A stretch of 64,000 bases of DNA, from NCBI GenBank assembly GCA_965247565.1, contig CBDFHF010000003.1, positions 2,046,001-2,110,000 of the forward strand, read 5' to 3'. The notes below the pieces were generated by a model, which was not told where the DNA came from, did no database searches, and was given only the letters and a program-made list of their open reading frames with translations. Of the stretch, positions 57,025-64,000 are shown piece by piece; positions within the stretch are counted from its first letter, which is position 1; each line of letters opens with the position of its first letter. This DNA comes from CBDFHF01 sp965247565 (GTDB lineage: Bacteria > Pseudomonadota > Gammaproteobacteria > Methylococcales > Methylomonadaceae). The position numbers and the translations under genes were made by a program.

Positions 57025-58038
57025 TTATTGTTTATCATATCTGTCCCCCGTTCTGGTTATTACTTTGACCTTAACTAATCGTAAACGCAATTCTATAGGT
57101 AAATTATCGGGGGCAGCAGGAAACTTGGCTTCAAACTTGGCAACATCTTGGGCAGAAAAATCGAGCGGAGTATTGACTTGAGCGCGAATTATATTTTTGT
57201 TTTCTTCCTGATCTATCCGTAATCCAAGTAATTGTGAACCTCTATAAAGCTTCAACTCATCTAACAAAATTTTACGAACATTAGTCTCGAACAACATGTG
57301 GTTGACTACTTTTTTGGTATTTGTGCCTAACATGACAAATAGCAATACCAGTAAAATCAGGCTGACAGCGTTCAGCCAAACAACCTTTTTACTGCTGAAA
57401 AATTGATCCGTTGCTTTTCGAAAGCCGCTTAACCACAAAACTATGGAAAAGGAAAACTGAATGGCGACAATATTAGCAAAAGCTAAGAGGTAGGCGCCAA
57501 ACGCATTATCGAACTCCTGTCTAACTACAAAGATTGTGCCAGTGCATAGAGGAGGTACTAGTGCAGTTGCTATTGCAACTCCGACCACTGCGTTAACGAT
57601 GCGCGGAGTTATTACAGCATAAGCACCGACAGCGCCACCGGCCAAGGCAATCATTAAATCCAAATAGTTGGGATGCGTTCTAGCCAATAATTCTTTACCG
57701 GCGGGGATGTCTGCGTGTAAAAAACCAATCACGGCTGCGCATAACACCACGACACATGCGCCGCCTAATAAAGATAGTAAAGACTGGCGCAATAAAACAT
57801 GATTGCCGTCCACTAATGACAAAGACACACCGGCAATGGGGCTAAGCAACATGGCGACCAGCATCGCCCCAATTACTCCGGACTCGCTATCTGCTAACAA
57901 ACCATAAGAGGCAATAGTCGCCGCTAACGCGTTCATGATAAGGAACGCTTTATCGAACTGGGCATTACGAGTAATTTCAGCCCGAGCAGATTGAATTTCA
58001 GTTAATCGAGCGATTTGATCAGCTTTCGAGTCATCCAT
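57025..58038 (-). CDS. DUF389 family membrane protein
   Basis: A 337-residue protein starting at the ATG 58038 behind GGAAG. The DUF389 domain contributes five or six membrane helices: AFLIMNALAATIASYGLLAD, SGVIGAMLVAMLLSPIAGVS, GGACVVVLCAAVIGFLHA, GGAVGAYAVITPRIVNAVVG with VAIATALVPPLCTGTIFV, and LLAFANIVAIQFSFSIVLWL. A further helix and a soluble C-terminal domain (LDELKLYRGSQLLGLRIDQE) follow. The function of DUF389 proteins is not known. Confidence 0.88.
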   Translation of the reverse strand: MDDSKADQIARLTEIQSARAEITRNAQFDKAFLIMNALAATIASYGLLADSESGVIGAMLVAMLLSPIAGVSLSLVDGNHVLLRQSLLSLLGGACVVVLCAAVIGFLHADIPAGKELLARTHPNYLDLMIALAGGAVGAYAVITPRIVNAVVGVAIATALVPPLCTGTIFVVRQEFDNAFGAYLLAFANIVAIQFSFSIVLWLSGFRKATDQFFSSKKVVWLNAVSLILLVLLFVMLGTNTKKVVNHMLFETNVRKILLDELKLYRGSQLLGLRIDQEENKNIIRAQVNTPLDFSAQDVAKFEAKFPAAPDNLPIELRLRLVKVKVITRTGDRYDKQ

Positions 58039-58381
58039 CAGAAAAAACTTCCATACATGATGAGAGAACAAACATCTTAAAATCCATAATGTTTAAACCT
58101 GTACGATTTCTAACGAAAAGAACAGTTTTTTTCAATTGGGCACTCGCAATACTCATCAGTAAACAGCACAAACGCCACTATTCCTTTAGCAACATCACGA
58201 GAAAACGCTAACGACATTGTCTTGTGTTATTTTTTCTTATCCCTAATGAACAATCAACAAGAATCATCAATTAAATTGGGTAGATCTAGCTTTTTAACTT
58301 AAACTAGGCCAAATTCTAACCTCTAAAACGTTAATTTAGATACTAATATTTCCCATCTAAACGTTCTTGTCGCAAAAGCAT
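58039..58381. other. Intergenic stretch, divergent promoter region
   Basis: This 343-bp AT-rich gap separates the divergent DUF389 and EAL genes and must carry their promoters. No clear motif pair, RNA gene or c-di-GMP riboswitch structure was recognised. Confidence 0.35.
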
Positions 58382-59155
58382 ATGATCGATCTTGATAGCA
58401 TTCGCACTGCTTTAGCAGTGGGTGAGTTTTTTCTGGAATATTTACCTACAATTTCGCTGTCCACCGGTAAGTGTATTGGCGCCGAAGCGTTAATTCGCTG
58501 GAGACATGAAAACAAAATCATACAACCATTGGACTTTATTCCATTTACTGAAAACACTCCGTTATCAGGATTAATCACTTATTGGGTTATTGATACGGTA
58601 GCCGCTGAAATGAGCGAATGGCTCCGTGCAAACCCTGATGTACATATCAGCCTAAACGTGCCACCAGAAATTCTCGGACGTGGCGGCATGGAATATGTTG
58701 CCAATAAAGCTGGGTTGCTGGAATTAGCTTCACAACTGGTTTTAGAAATTACTGAACGCGGTGTCCCAGATTTAATGGGCGTTGAGGCAATTAACAATAT
58801 TTGGGGCCTGGGCGTGCCTGTGGCCCTGGATGACCTAACCCTGAATGGTGGTGCCAATTTGGCTGTTCTGGCCAGATGCAATTTCCATATTGCCAAAATC
58901 GACAGTTCTTTGATTGCCCAAATCAACCCGGAATGCCCCGCTCCGCAATGGCTACAGGATATTGCCGCTATGCTAACTACTTCCTCCCGGCTAATGATTA
59001 TTGCAGAGGGCATAGAAACCGAACTGCAAATCGAAACGCTAAAAATGGCTAACATCCAGGCTGTACAGGGTTTTATTTTCTCAAAACCAATTCCGGCAGC
59101 AGAATTTATTAGCTTTCATCGCGACTATTCATACCCATTACCTGAGCCAAGATAA
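58382..59155 (+). CDS. Stand-alone EAL-domain protein (c-di-GMP phosphodiesterase-like)
   Basis: A 257-residue protein that is essentially one EAL domain. Metal and catalytic residues are retained: EAL in CIGAEALIRWRH, Asn in HISLNVPPE, Glu in VLEITERG, the DD pair in VALDDL, Lys in IAKIDSS, Glu in IIAEGIET and Gln in AVQGFIFSKP. The loop-6 motif DFGTGYSSL is replaced by DLTLNGGANL, which may weaken regulated catalysis. There is no sensor, membrane or GGDEF domain. The ATG at 58382 is chosen over a TTG five codons earlier. Neither has a strong ribosome binding site. Confidence 0.87.
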   Translation: MIDLDSIRTALAVGEFFLEYLPTISLSTGKCIGAEALIRWRHENKIIQPLDFIPFTENTPLSGLITYWVIDTVAAEMSEWLRANPDVHISLNVPPEILGRGGMEYVANKAGLLELASQLVLEITERGVPDLMGVEAINNIWGLGVPVALDDLTLNGGANLAVLARCNFHIAKIDSSLIAQINPECPAPQWLQDIAAMLTTSSRLMIIAEGIETELQIETLKMANIQAVQGFIFSKPIPAAEFISFHRDYSYPLPEPR

Positions 59156-59361
59156 TCGGGGTAAGCTATTTGGCATACTATCGCACGTCCAGGACAATCC
59201 TAAAAAACGGCGCACTTTTGGTGCTTGGCCCCTTAACAGCAGAAGCGGAAATTTTTTCTGCGGATTCTGTAGGCAAAAAATTAATCTAGACATCGGCTTG
59301 ATAAGATCGTTTTTGGCTAGCAGAGTTCTGTTTTTATAAGCGGTTGTAAATTCAAACTTTA

Positions 59362-61503
59362 TCACCAAATACTGATCCGATCTTCTTTCGGCAAATACAG
59401 CTTGTTTGTTTCGGTTACGCCAAAGGCATCATACCAAGGACCGAAGTTGCGTACGATACCGTTGGCGCGATACTCGCCGGGACTGTGTACATCGGTGAGA
59501 ACCTTCATGCGCATACTGTCGTCGGTCATTAACTCATGCCACATTTGGGTAAAACCAAGGAAGAACCGTTGATTGCCGGTAAAGCCACCCAATTCCGGCG
59601 GCTTGCCGTCGGGATAGTTGGCTGCGGCGTATTTTTGGAAAGCGGTATAAGCTAAAGACACGCCCCCCATATCGCCTATGTTTTCGCCTAAGGTCAGGTT
59701 ACCGTTGACATGGACTCCAGAAACAGGCGAATACTGGTTGTATTGAGCGACTAGTTTTCTCGTCTTTTCGTTGAAACGATTTAGGGCTTCTTGTGTCCAC
59801 CATTCGCGCAATTTCCCAGTGCCGTCGGAATGTCTACCTTGATCATCGAAGCCGTGGCCAATTTCATGACCGATCACCACGCCGATGGAGCCGAAATTGA
59901 CCGCCGGATCGGCATTAGGATCAAAAAAGGGTGGCTGCAAAATGCCAGCTAGAAAAACGATTTGATTCTGGAAGGGAGTGTAATAGGCGTTGATTTCCTG
60001 GGGGTTATGTCCCCATTCCCAACGTCGGATCGGTTCGTCAAGCTTTGCGCGGTCGTCCTTGCGCGACCATTCAAAATAACGGTGGGTGTTTCCGATCAGG
60101 TCGTCTTTACTAAGTTTGATCCCAGTATGATCGTGCCACTTATCGGGATAGCCAATCATCACTTCAAACAAGTTCAGCTTTGCTAGGGCTTCTTTGTGGG
60201 TGGGCTCATCCATCCAGTCCAGCTTTTGCAGGTGTTCGCGCATGGCATCAACAATAAAGCCGACCATTTCCTCGGTTTTGGCTTTATAGGCGGGTGGAAA
60301 ATAGCGATCGACGTAGAGCTTGCCGACTTCTTCGCCTAACAGCTCACTGACGAATTGCACAGCGCGTTCCGGCAGGGGGCGCGGATTCGCGATGCCTTGG
60401 AGCCGACGGGAGTACATGTCAAAATGGGCATTCTCCCAAGGTTCCGAGAGCATGGTTGCATGGGAGTTCAGCAAGCTGAAGGCGAGGTGGTCGCGCAGAA
60501 CCGGAACAGGCGTTTTGCCGAACAGGGCGGCCATTGCCTTGATTGCCGTATTGCTGGTGACTTGCATGGTATTGACGCTGTCATAACCGGCTTCCTTCAG
60601 GAACGCGGCCCAGTCGAAACCCGGCGCAAACGCCTGTAACTCCGCCTTACTCATCACCTTATAGCGTTTGACCGCGTCACGATTTTCCACTTTCGACCAG
60701 TGCCGTTTGGCGATTTTGGATTCAAAATCGAAAATGGCCTTGGCACGGTGCTTGGTGTTGGCAAGACCTGCCCTGGCCAGCACGCCGGCAATATAATCAA
60801 TATAGGCCTTGCGATGGCTGTCGAAGGGTTCTCCCTTGTTGAGATAATAATCGCGGTCAGGTAGACCCAGGCCGGATTGTTGGATCCATAAAATGTAACG
60901 GTTAGGGTTACCTGTGTCGGTTTCGCTACCGATCTCAAAGAGGGGATAGTAAGCTGTCCGGCCCATTCGGGCGGCGATGGCGGAACGAGTTTGCAGCGCC
61001 ATGATGTCATTCAGGTCGCCTTTGAACATGTCAATCCCACGTTGTTTGCGGCCTTCGATATCGATATAGCTCGCATACAGGTCCGCAACGTGCTGTTCAG
61101 GCGAACCGGGCATAGCCTTTTTATCCTTGACCTCTTCGATAATATGCGCAATCCGCTTTTCGGTACTGAGCTGCAAAGCGACAAACGAGTTGATCTCGGG
61201 TAAACCCACCGGAATCTTGGTCGTGTCTAGCCAGCCTTTGTTAACGTACCGATAAAAATCATCGCCTGGATGAACATTCTTATCCATATGCTGGGTTTCA
61301 ACGCCCCACTTACCGAGTTGTGGGGCGCTGGTGGAATCGATGCGTTGGGCACTGTTGCTAGGCTTGTTATCTTCGATGCGGACGTTGTTGCAGGCGCTTA
61401 AGGCAAAGAGTACGCTGAGCAGGGTTACAGCTAATCGGCTGCGGTGAATCTGTAGAAATGAAATTTCGCTGCTCTGATTAACTGTCTTTTGCGTGATTTT
61501 CAT
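59362..61503 (-). CDS. M13 family metallopeptidase lipoprotein (PepO/neprilysin-like)
   Basis: A 713-residue zinc endopeptidase. The ATG at 61503 follows GAGAGA. It has a lipoprotein signal (LAVTLLSVLFALSAC-NN). Domains follow the neprilysin pattern: DDFYRYVNKGWLDTTKIPVG near the start, NAYYTPFQNQIVFLAGILQP before the zinc site, VVIGHEIGHGFDDQGR with the HExxH motif, LGENIGDMGG with the third zinc ligand Glu, and a C-terminal HSPGEYRANGIVRNFGPWYD. Length and motifs are complete. It lies 20 bp after the PliI-like gene and the two are probably cotranscribed. Confidence 0.93.
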   Translation of the reverse strand: MKITQKTVNQSSEISFLQIHRSRLAVTLLSVLFALSACNNVRIEDNKPSNSAQRIDSTSAPQLGKWGVETQHMDKNVHPGDDFYRYVNKGWLDTTKIPVGLPEINSFVALQLSTEKRIAHIIEEVKDKKAMPGSPEQHVADLYASYIDIEGRKQRGIDMFKGDLNDIMALQTRSAIAARMGRTAYYPLFEIGSETDTGNPNRYILWIQQSGLGLPDRDYYLNKGEPFDSHRKAYIDYIAGVLARAGLANTKHRAKAIFDFESKIAKRHWSKVENRDAVKRYKVMSKAELQAFAPGFDWAAFLKEAGYDSVNTMQVTSNTAIKAMAALFGKTPVPVLRDHLAFSLLNSHATMLSEPWENAHFDMYSRRLQGIANPRPLPERAVQFVSELLGEEVGKLYVDRYFPPAYKAKTEEMVGFIVDAMREHLQKLDWMDEPTHKEALAKLNLFEVMIGYPDKWHDHTGIKLSKDDLIGNTHRYFEWSRKDDRAKLDEPIRRWEWGHNPQEINAYYTPFQNQIVFLAGILQPPFFDPNADPAVNFGSIGVVIGHEIGHGFDDQGRHSDGTGKLREWWTQEALNRFNEKTRKLVAQYNQYSPVSGVHVNGNLTLGENIGDMGGVSLAYTAFQKYAAANYPDGKPPELGGFTGNQRFFLGFTQMWHELMTDDSMRMKVLTDVHSPGEYRANGIVRNFGPWYDAFGVTETNKLYLPKEDRISIW

Positions 61504-61522
61504 AGCTGATCTCTCTTCGTTA

Positions 61523-62089
61523 TTAGAATTCAATAGTTTTATCAAGCTTCAATACCCAGCCTGCTTCGCCTTTCATTAGTTTGTATTGCATTTGACGGGT
61601 ACCGCCAGTCGGCTTGTGGTCACTGTCTCCGTCTTTATAGATAGGAAAGCCCTGCGCGATCACGTTTTCAACCAAGGCAATTTTATTGTGGCCACGATAA
61701 CCTTTAGCAAGCTTGGAATCATCTGTAAACGGGGGCAAATAAATTTCGCTGAGCGATTTCTTATTGTTAGCGGAATAAGCGATCAAGGAAGTCGAATCCT
61801 TGGCTTTTACATAGACATAAATCTCTGGCGATTGGTCTGCGTTGATATCACCGATGTCCGAGCCGGTAACAACGCCGTTGATGGTGCGCTCGATAGGCGA
61901 GTTGTCGATTTTAAGGCCGTACGGCACGATGCGTAGCATGTTGCCTCTGCTGCTGATGCCAAAGCTGATGCCGTGCAGGGAAAGCTTGTGAGAAAAGATA
62001 GCGGCGTTTGGTTTGATGCTTTCCGCTGATGCAATGGTCAGAATGGCTGACAAAGTACCGGCAAGCAGCATTAGCATGGCTGCATTCAT
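61523..62089 (-). CDS. Exported protein, PliI-like (possible lysozyme inhibitor)
   Basis: A 188-residue protein starting at the ATG 62089 behind GGGGA. It has a signal peptide (LMLLAGTLSAILTIASAES). The mature part SGISF-like beta strands with GSDIGDINADQSPEIYVYVK and ALVENVIAQGFPIYKDGDSD are reminiscent of PliI-type inhibitors of I-type lysozyme (D-x-D-x-D-x-x-PEI pattern). The match is from pattern only. It heads the unit with the M13 peptidase gene. Confidence 0.6.
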   Translation of the reverse strand: MNAAMLMLLAGTLSAILTIASAESIKPNAAIFSHKLSLHGISFGISSRGNMLRIVPYGLKIDNSPIERTINGVVTGSDIGDINADQSPEIYVYVKAKDSTSLIAYSANNKKSLSEIYLPPFTDDSKLAKGYRGHNKIALVENVIAQGFPIYKDGDSDHKPTGGTRQMQYKLMKGEAGWVLKLDKTIEF

Positions 62090-62405
62090 GTAGATTCCCC
62101 GTGAATAAATAAAATAATGCCACCCAATGTTGGGCATTACTACTTAATGGTCAGACTTCATATCTACTCAATCGCCTATGTGTCCCTGATGATTGACGGC
62201 GAAGGCCTATTCATAGCTGGTGCGAGGATTAAGCAGAATGACCTCGAATCAGCCGGATTTAAATCACAAATCCGTTGAATTTGCTAACCGTGCCCCATCC
62301 GCTTAAAACAAGTATTTTGGACACGTTCGGAAATGCTGTTATTGTTGTTAAACGTATCAAACCCTTACGCCTATTTGCAGAGGTAAAATTGAATTGTTGG
62401 CTTTT
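62090..62405. other. Intergenic stretch, no gene seen
   Basis: About 315 bp between the two leftward exported-protein genes, with no supported gene. It should carry the promoter of the PliI-like/M13 unit. Confidence 0.35.
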
Positions 62406-63047
62406 TTACAGTTTTCCTTCCGAACCCGTGAAGGTTACCCCGTCCACCTTGCCTTCTTTGCTCGATAAGCACGACCAAGGCGCGGTAGCATCGGGAACTG
62501 TGACCATGACATGGATACCCGATTGGGCTTCCGAGACATCCTTAATTTTTAGTTTGCTGCTGTCCAGACCCGTTGTCCCAGCAACGGCGGCTAGACAGGC
62601 TTTTTCGGCCCTATCAGTGCCGCTGCTTTTGGCGGTAGCAGTGGGAATACTGATGTTCAGTTTGTAGCTGGTTATCTTGTTGCTGTCCTTGGTGTCGCCC
62701 ATCTGATAAACCCGGATAATCCAATCGCCGTCTTTGTCGAGTACACCCTCATAATGATCGCCACTTGTAGAACCGACAAAGACTGCTTCACCAGTGCTTC
62801 CCGGCGGAAGTATGTTGAAGTAGGGCGGAAACTTGCTGCCTGAGATATCGACTTTCAACGTCTGTCCGGCACTCGCACGAACCAGGTAATCCATGTCGTC
62901 ATGGCCTTTGATTTTTCCGTTGATCGCGGTGGATGTTTTGCCTTTGCCGAAGGAGACGACTTCGGACGCTGCCTCAACGACAGGTGTTGTTAAGATAATA
63001 GCTAATAGGGAAATTGCGGTAATAAGGCTGAGTTTTATCATTTTCAT
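62406..63047 (-). CDS. Exported protein with PliG-like domain
   Basis: A 213-residue protein starting at the ATG 63047 behind GGAG. It has a signal peptide (MIKLSLITAISLLAIILTTP, cleavage near VEA). Residues about 30-135, KGKTSTAINGKIKGHDDMDY, LVRASAGQTLKVDISGSKFP, FNILPPGSTGEAVFVGSTSG and DWIIRVYQMGDTKDSNKITS, follow the pattern of inhibitors of g-type lysozyme (PliG). A roughly 65-residue C-terminal extension with two Cys (EKACLAAVAGTTG, PWSCLSSKEG) is of unknown type. Confidence 0.65.
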   Translation of the reverse strand: MKMIKLSLITAISLLAIILTTPVVEAASEVVSFGKGKTSTAINGKIKGHDDMDYLVRASAGQTLKVDISGSKFPPYFNILPPGSTGEAVFVGSTSGDHYEGVLDKDGDWIIRVYQMGDTKDSNKITSYKLNISIPTATAKSSGTDRAEKACLAAVAGTTGLDSSKLKIKDVSEAQSGIHVMVTVPDATAPWSCLSSKEGKVDGVTFTGSEGKL

Positions 63048-63721
63048 GAATAGCTCCAGTGTTGAACGCAAATGAATTTGGTTTTTAAGTGATATTCCTA
63101 ATGCATGCGGAATGAGTGGCTATTAGATAGTAAAACGTGCCACGTTACAAATACAATATTGTATCAATGTTGATTTCAAGCGGCTCATATGAACGAAGTG
63201 GTCATGCTAGCCAAGACTATGAACTAGAGTGGTATACAAGTGACAGTAGAAGTTGTTGAGGCATTAATTCTGCTCTATCCCAGTGAATATAAATTTTAAC
63301 TCTGTTGTTGGTCATAGTTTAGTAGGGAAGGCCGGGAATATTTTGCCTAAGCTTGTCAAAAAATATTTTTGTTGTTATACGAATTCTAAATTAGACGACC
63401 ACCATTTGTCCCCCAATCCTAATGGGCAGCTATTTCGTGTAGAGAGATTTGCAGCTGAGGAGGTTTTGTAGTAGTTTGGATGTGTTTCTAATTAAAATTA
63501 TTGAAGATGGCATCAATTGGGGTAAAGAAAATTTGAACATGTCGATTCTTTCTCAGTCAACTTAATCGGCAAATTTAAGATTCAACATCCAAACGGTTTT
63601 AGTTGGCCTACTTTTTCTGAGATTGCCTAGGAAAGAGAGGGCGGAAATATTGAAAACTCCGAAAGCTACTATAATGAAAGCCGATGAAAATGGATGACCT
63701 ACTAACGACCGGTGTGTATTA
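63048..63721. other. Mostly non-coding stretch near the window end
   Basis: About 670 AT-rich bases with no convincing gene. Short open frames near 63283-63471 and 63562-63786 lack ribosome binding sites and family resemblance. IGKFKIQHPNGFSWPTFSEI on the plus strand near 63568 may be a remnant of an older gene. Confidence 0.35.
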
Positions 63722-63982
63722 ATGAGCAAATTAGCGCTATTGCAACAATCTGAAGCCAATAACCAGGGCGCTTCAAAAAAAACCAAGCGGGTTAACTCGG
63801 CTAGTAAAATGGAAGATTCCCTCGATCAATTTCCATTGCCAAGGTATTTTCAGACCCATTTTCAGTTTATTCATCAGAATAATTGCGCTACGCAGAATGA
63901 ACTGAAGCAAGTCAAGCAGCACATGCAAGCTATCGAGGATAAGCTTGATCGGCTTTTGCAGGCTTTCGAGCGAGTGTTGTAG
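63722..63982 (+). CDS. Small coiled-coil protein, hypothetical
   Basis: An 86-residue frame with a basic, disordered N-terminus and a C-terminal amphipathic helix (ELKQVKQHMQAIEDKLDRLL) that could form a short coiled coil. The start (ATG after TGTATTA) has no good ribosome binding site and no family is recognised. It may be a genuine small gene or chance. Confidence 0.4.
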   Translation: MSKLALLQQSEANNQGASKKTKRVNSASKMEDSLDQFPLPRYFQTHFQFIHQNNCATQNELKQVKQHMQAIEDKLDRLLQAFERVL

Positions 63983-64000
63983 TCGCCGCTATCTGTAGCC

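Noticed and set aside
63562..63786. Minus-strand frame of 74 codons near the window end
   Set aside because: No ribosome binding site, no family resemblance, and it overlaps the better small plus-strand frame.

Overview
The window looks like chromosomal DNA of a moderate-GC gammaproteobacterium. The 16S rRNA gene, a type II secretion cluster, RsmJ, MsrPQ and a C-terminal sorting signal of the VPxPxAVWLxGSGLLGL type fit best with the Methylococcales (gammaproteobacterial methanotrophs). This placement is an inference from remembered sequence features; no methane-oxidation gene lies in the window.

Layout. 1-5830: a complete rrn operon (16S, tRNA-Ile, tRNA-Ala, 23S, 5S) with tandem promoters, two boxA sites, long RNase III-type processing stems and a terminator. 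5861-9376: a pile of nested insertion sequences (at least three IS21-type pieces and one DDE-transposase relic). The outermost IS21 copy carries a frameshifted istB and has cut off an AbrB-type antitoxin gene. 9526-11860: molybdopterin synthase genes moaD-moaE with a TIGR03790-family exported protein, and divergent moaC. 12128-17202: three toxin-antitoxin pairs, an abundant-looking exported surface protein and a PD-(D/E)XK-like protein with a long heptad-repeat coiled coil. 17301-27161: one long leftward type II secretion cluster, gspE-F-H-I-J-K-L-M-C-D, without gspG. 27750-31241: dnaE.

31419-36518: leftward acyltransferase genes (SGNH-like plus MBOAT) and, beyond an IS481-type relic, a translationally coupled Rieske oxygenase and hexapeptide acetyltransferase. 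36519-40531: an ISAs1-type relic, other debris and a 916-residue secreted orphan with an IPT/TIG-like domain. 40954-47518: gpmI, recJ, the methionine sulfoxide reductase pair msrQ-msrP (MsrP needs the molybdopterin made with MoaC/D/E), a DUF2132 gene and a RIO-type kinase. 47901-47983: twelve copies of a 7-bp tandem repeat just ahead of a PEP-CTERM-like exported protein. 49477-51312: an exported putative glycosidase with a CBM96/DNRLRE-like module.

52733-56928 is the most striking locus: a bacterial protein that resembles the eukaryotic phosphorylase kinase alpha/beta subunit over its whole length, followed 11 bp later by glucokinase. This suggests a role in glycogen or glucan-to-glucose metabolism. 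57025-63047 holds a DUF389 membrane protein, a stand-alone EAL protein with an altered loop 6, an M13 metallopeptidase lipoprotein and two exported proteins that resemble lysozyme inhibitors (PliI-like and PliG-like). The window ends in poorly coding sequence with one possible small coiled-coil gene.
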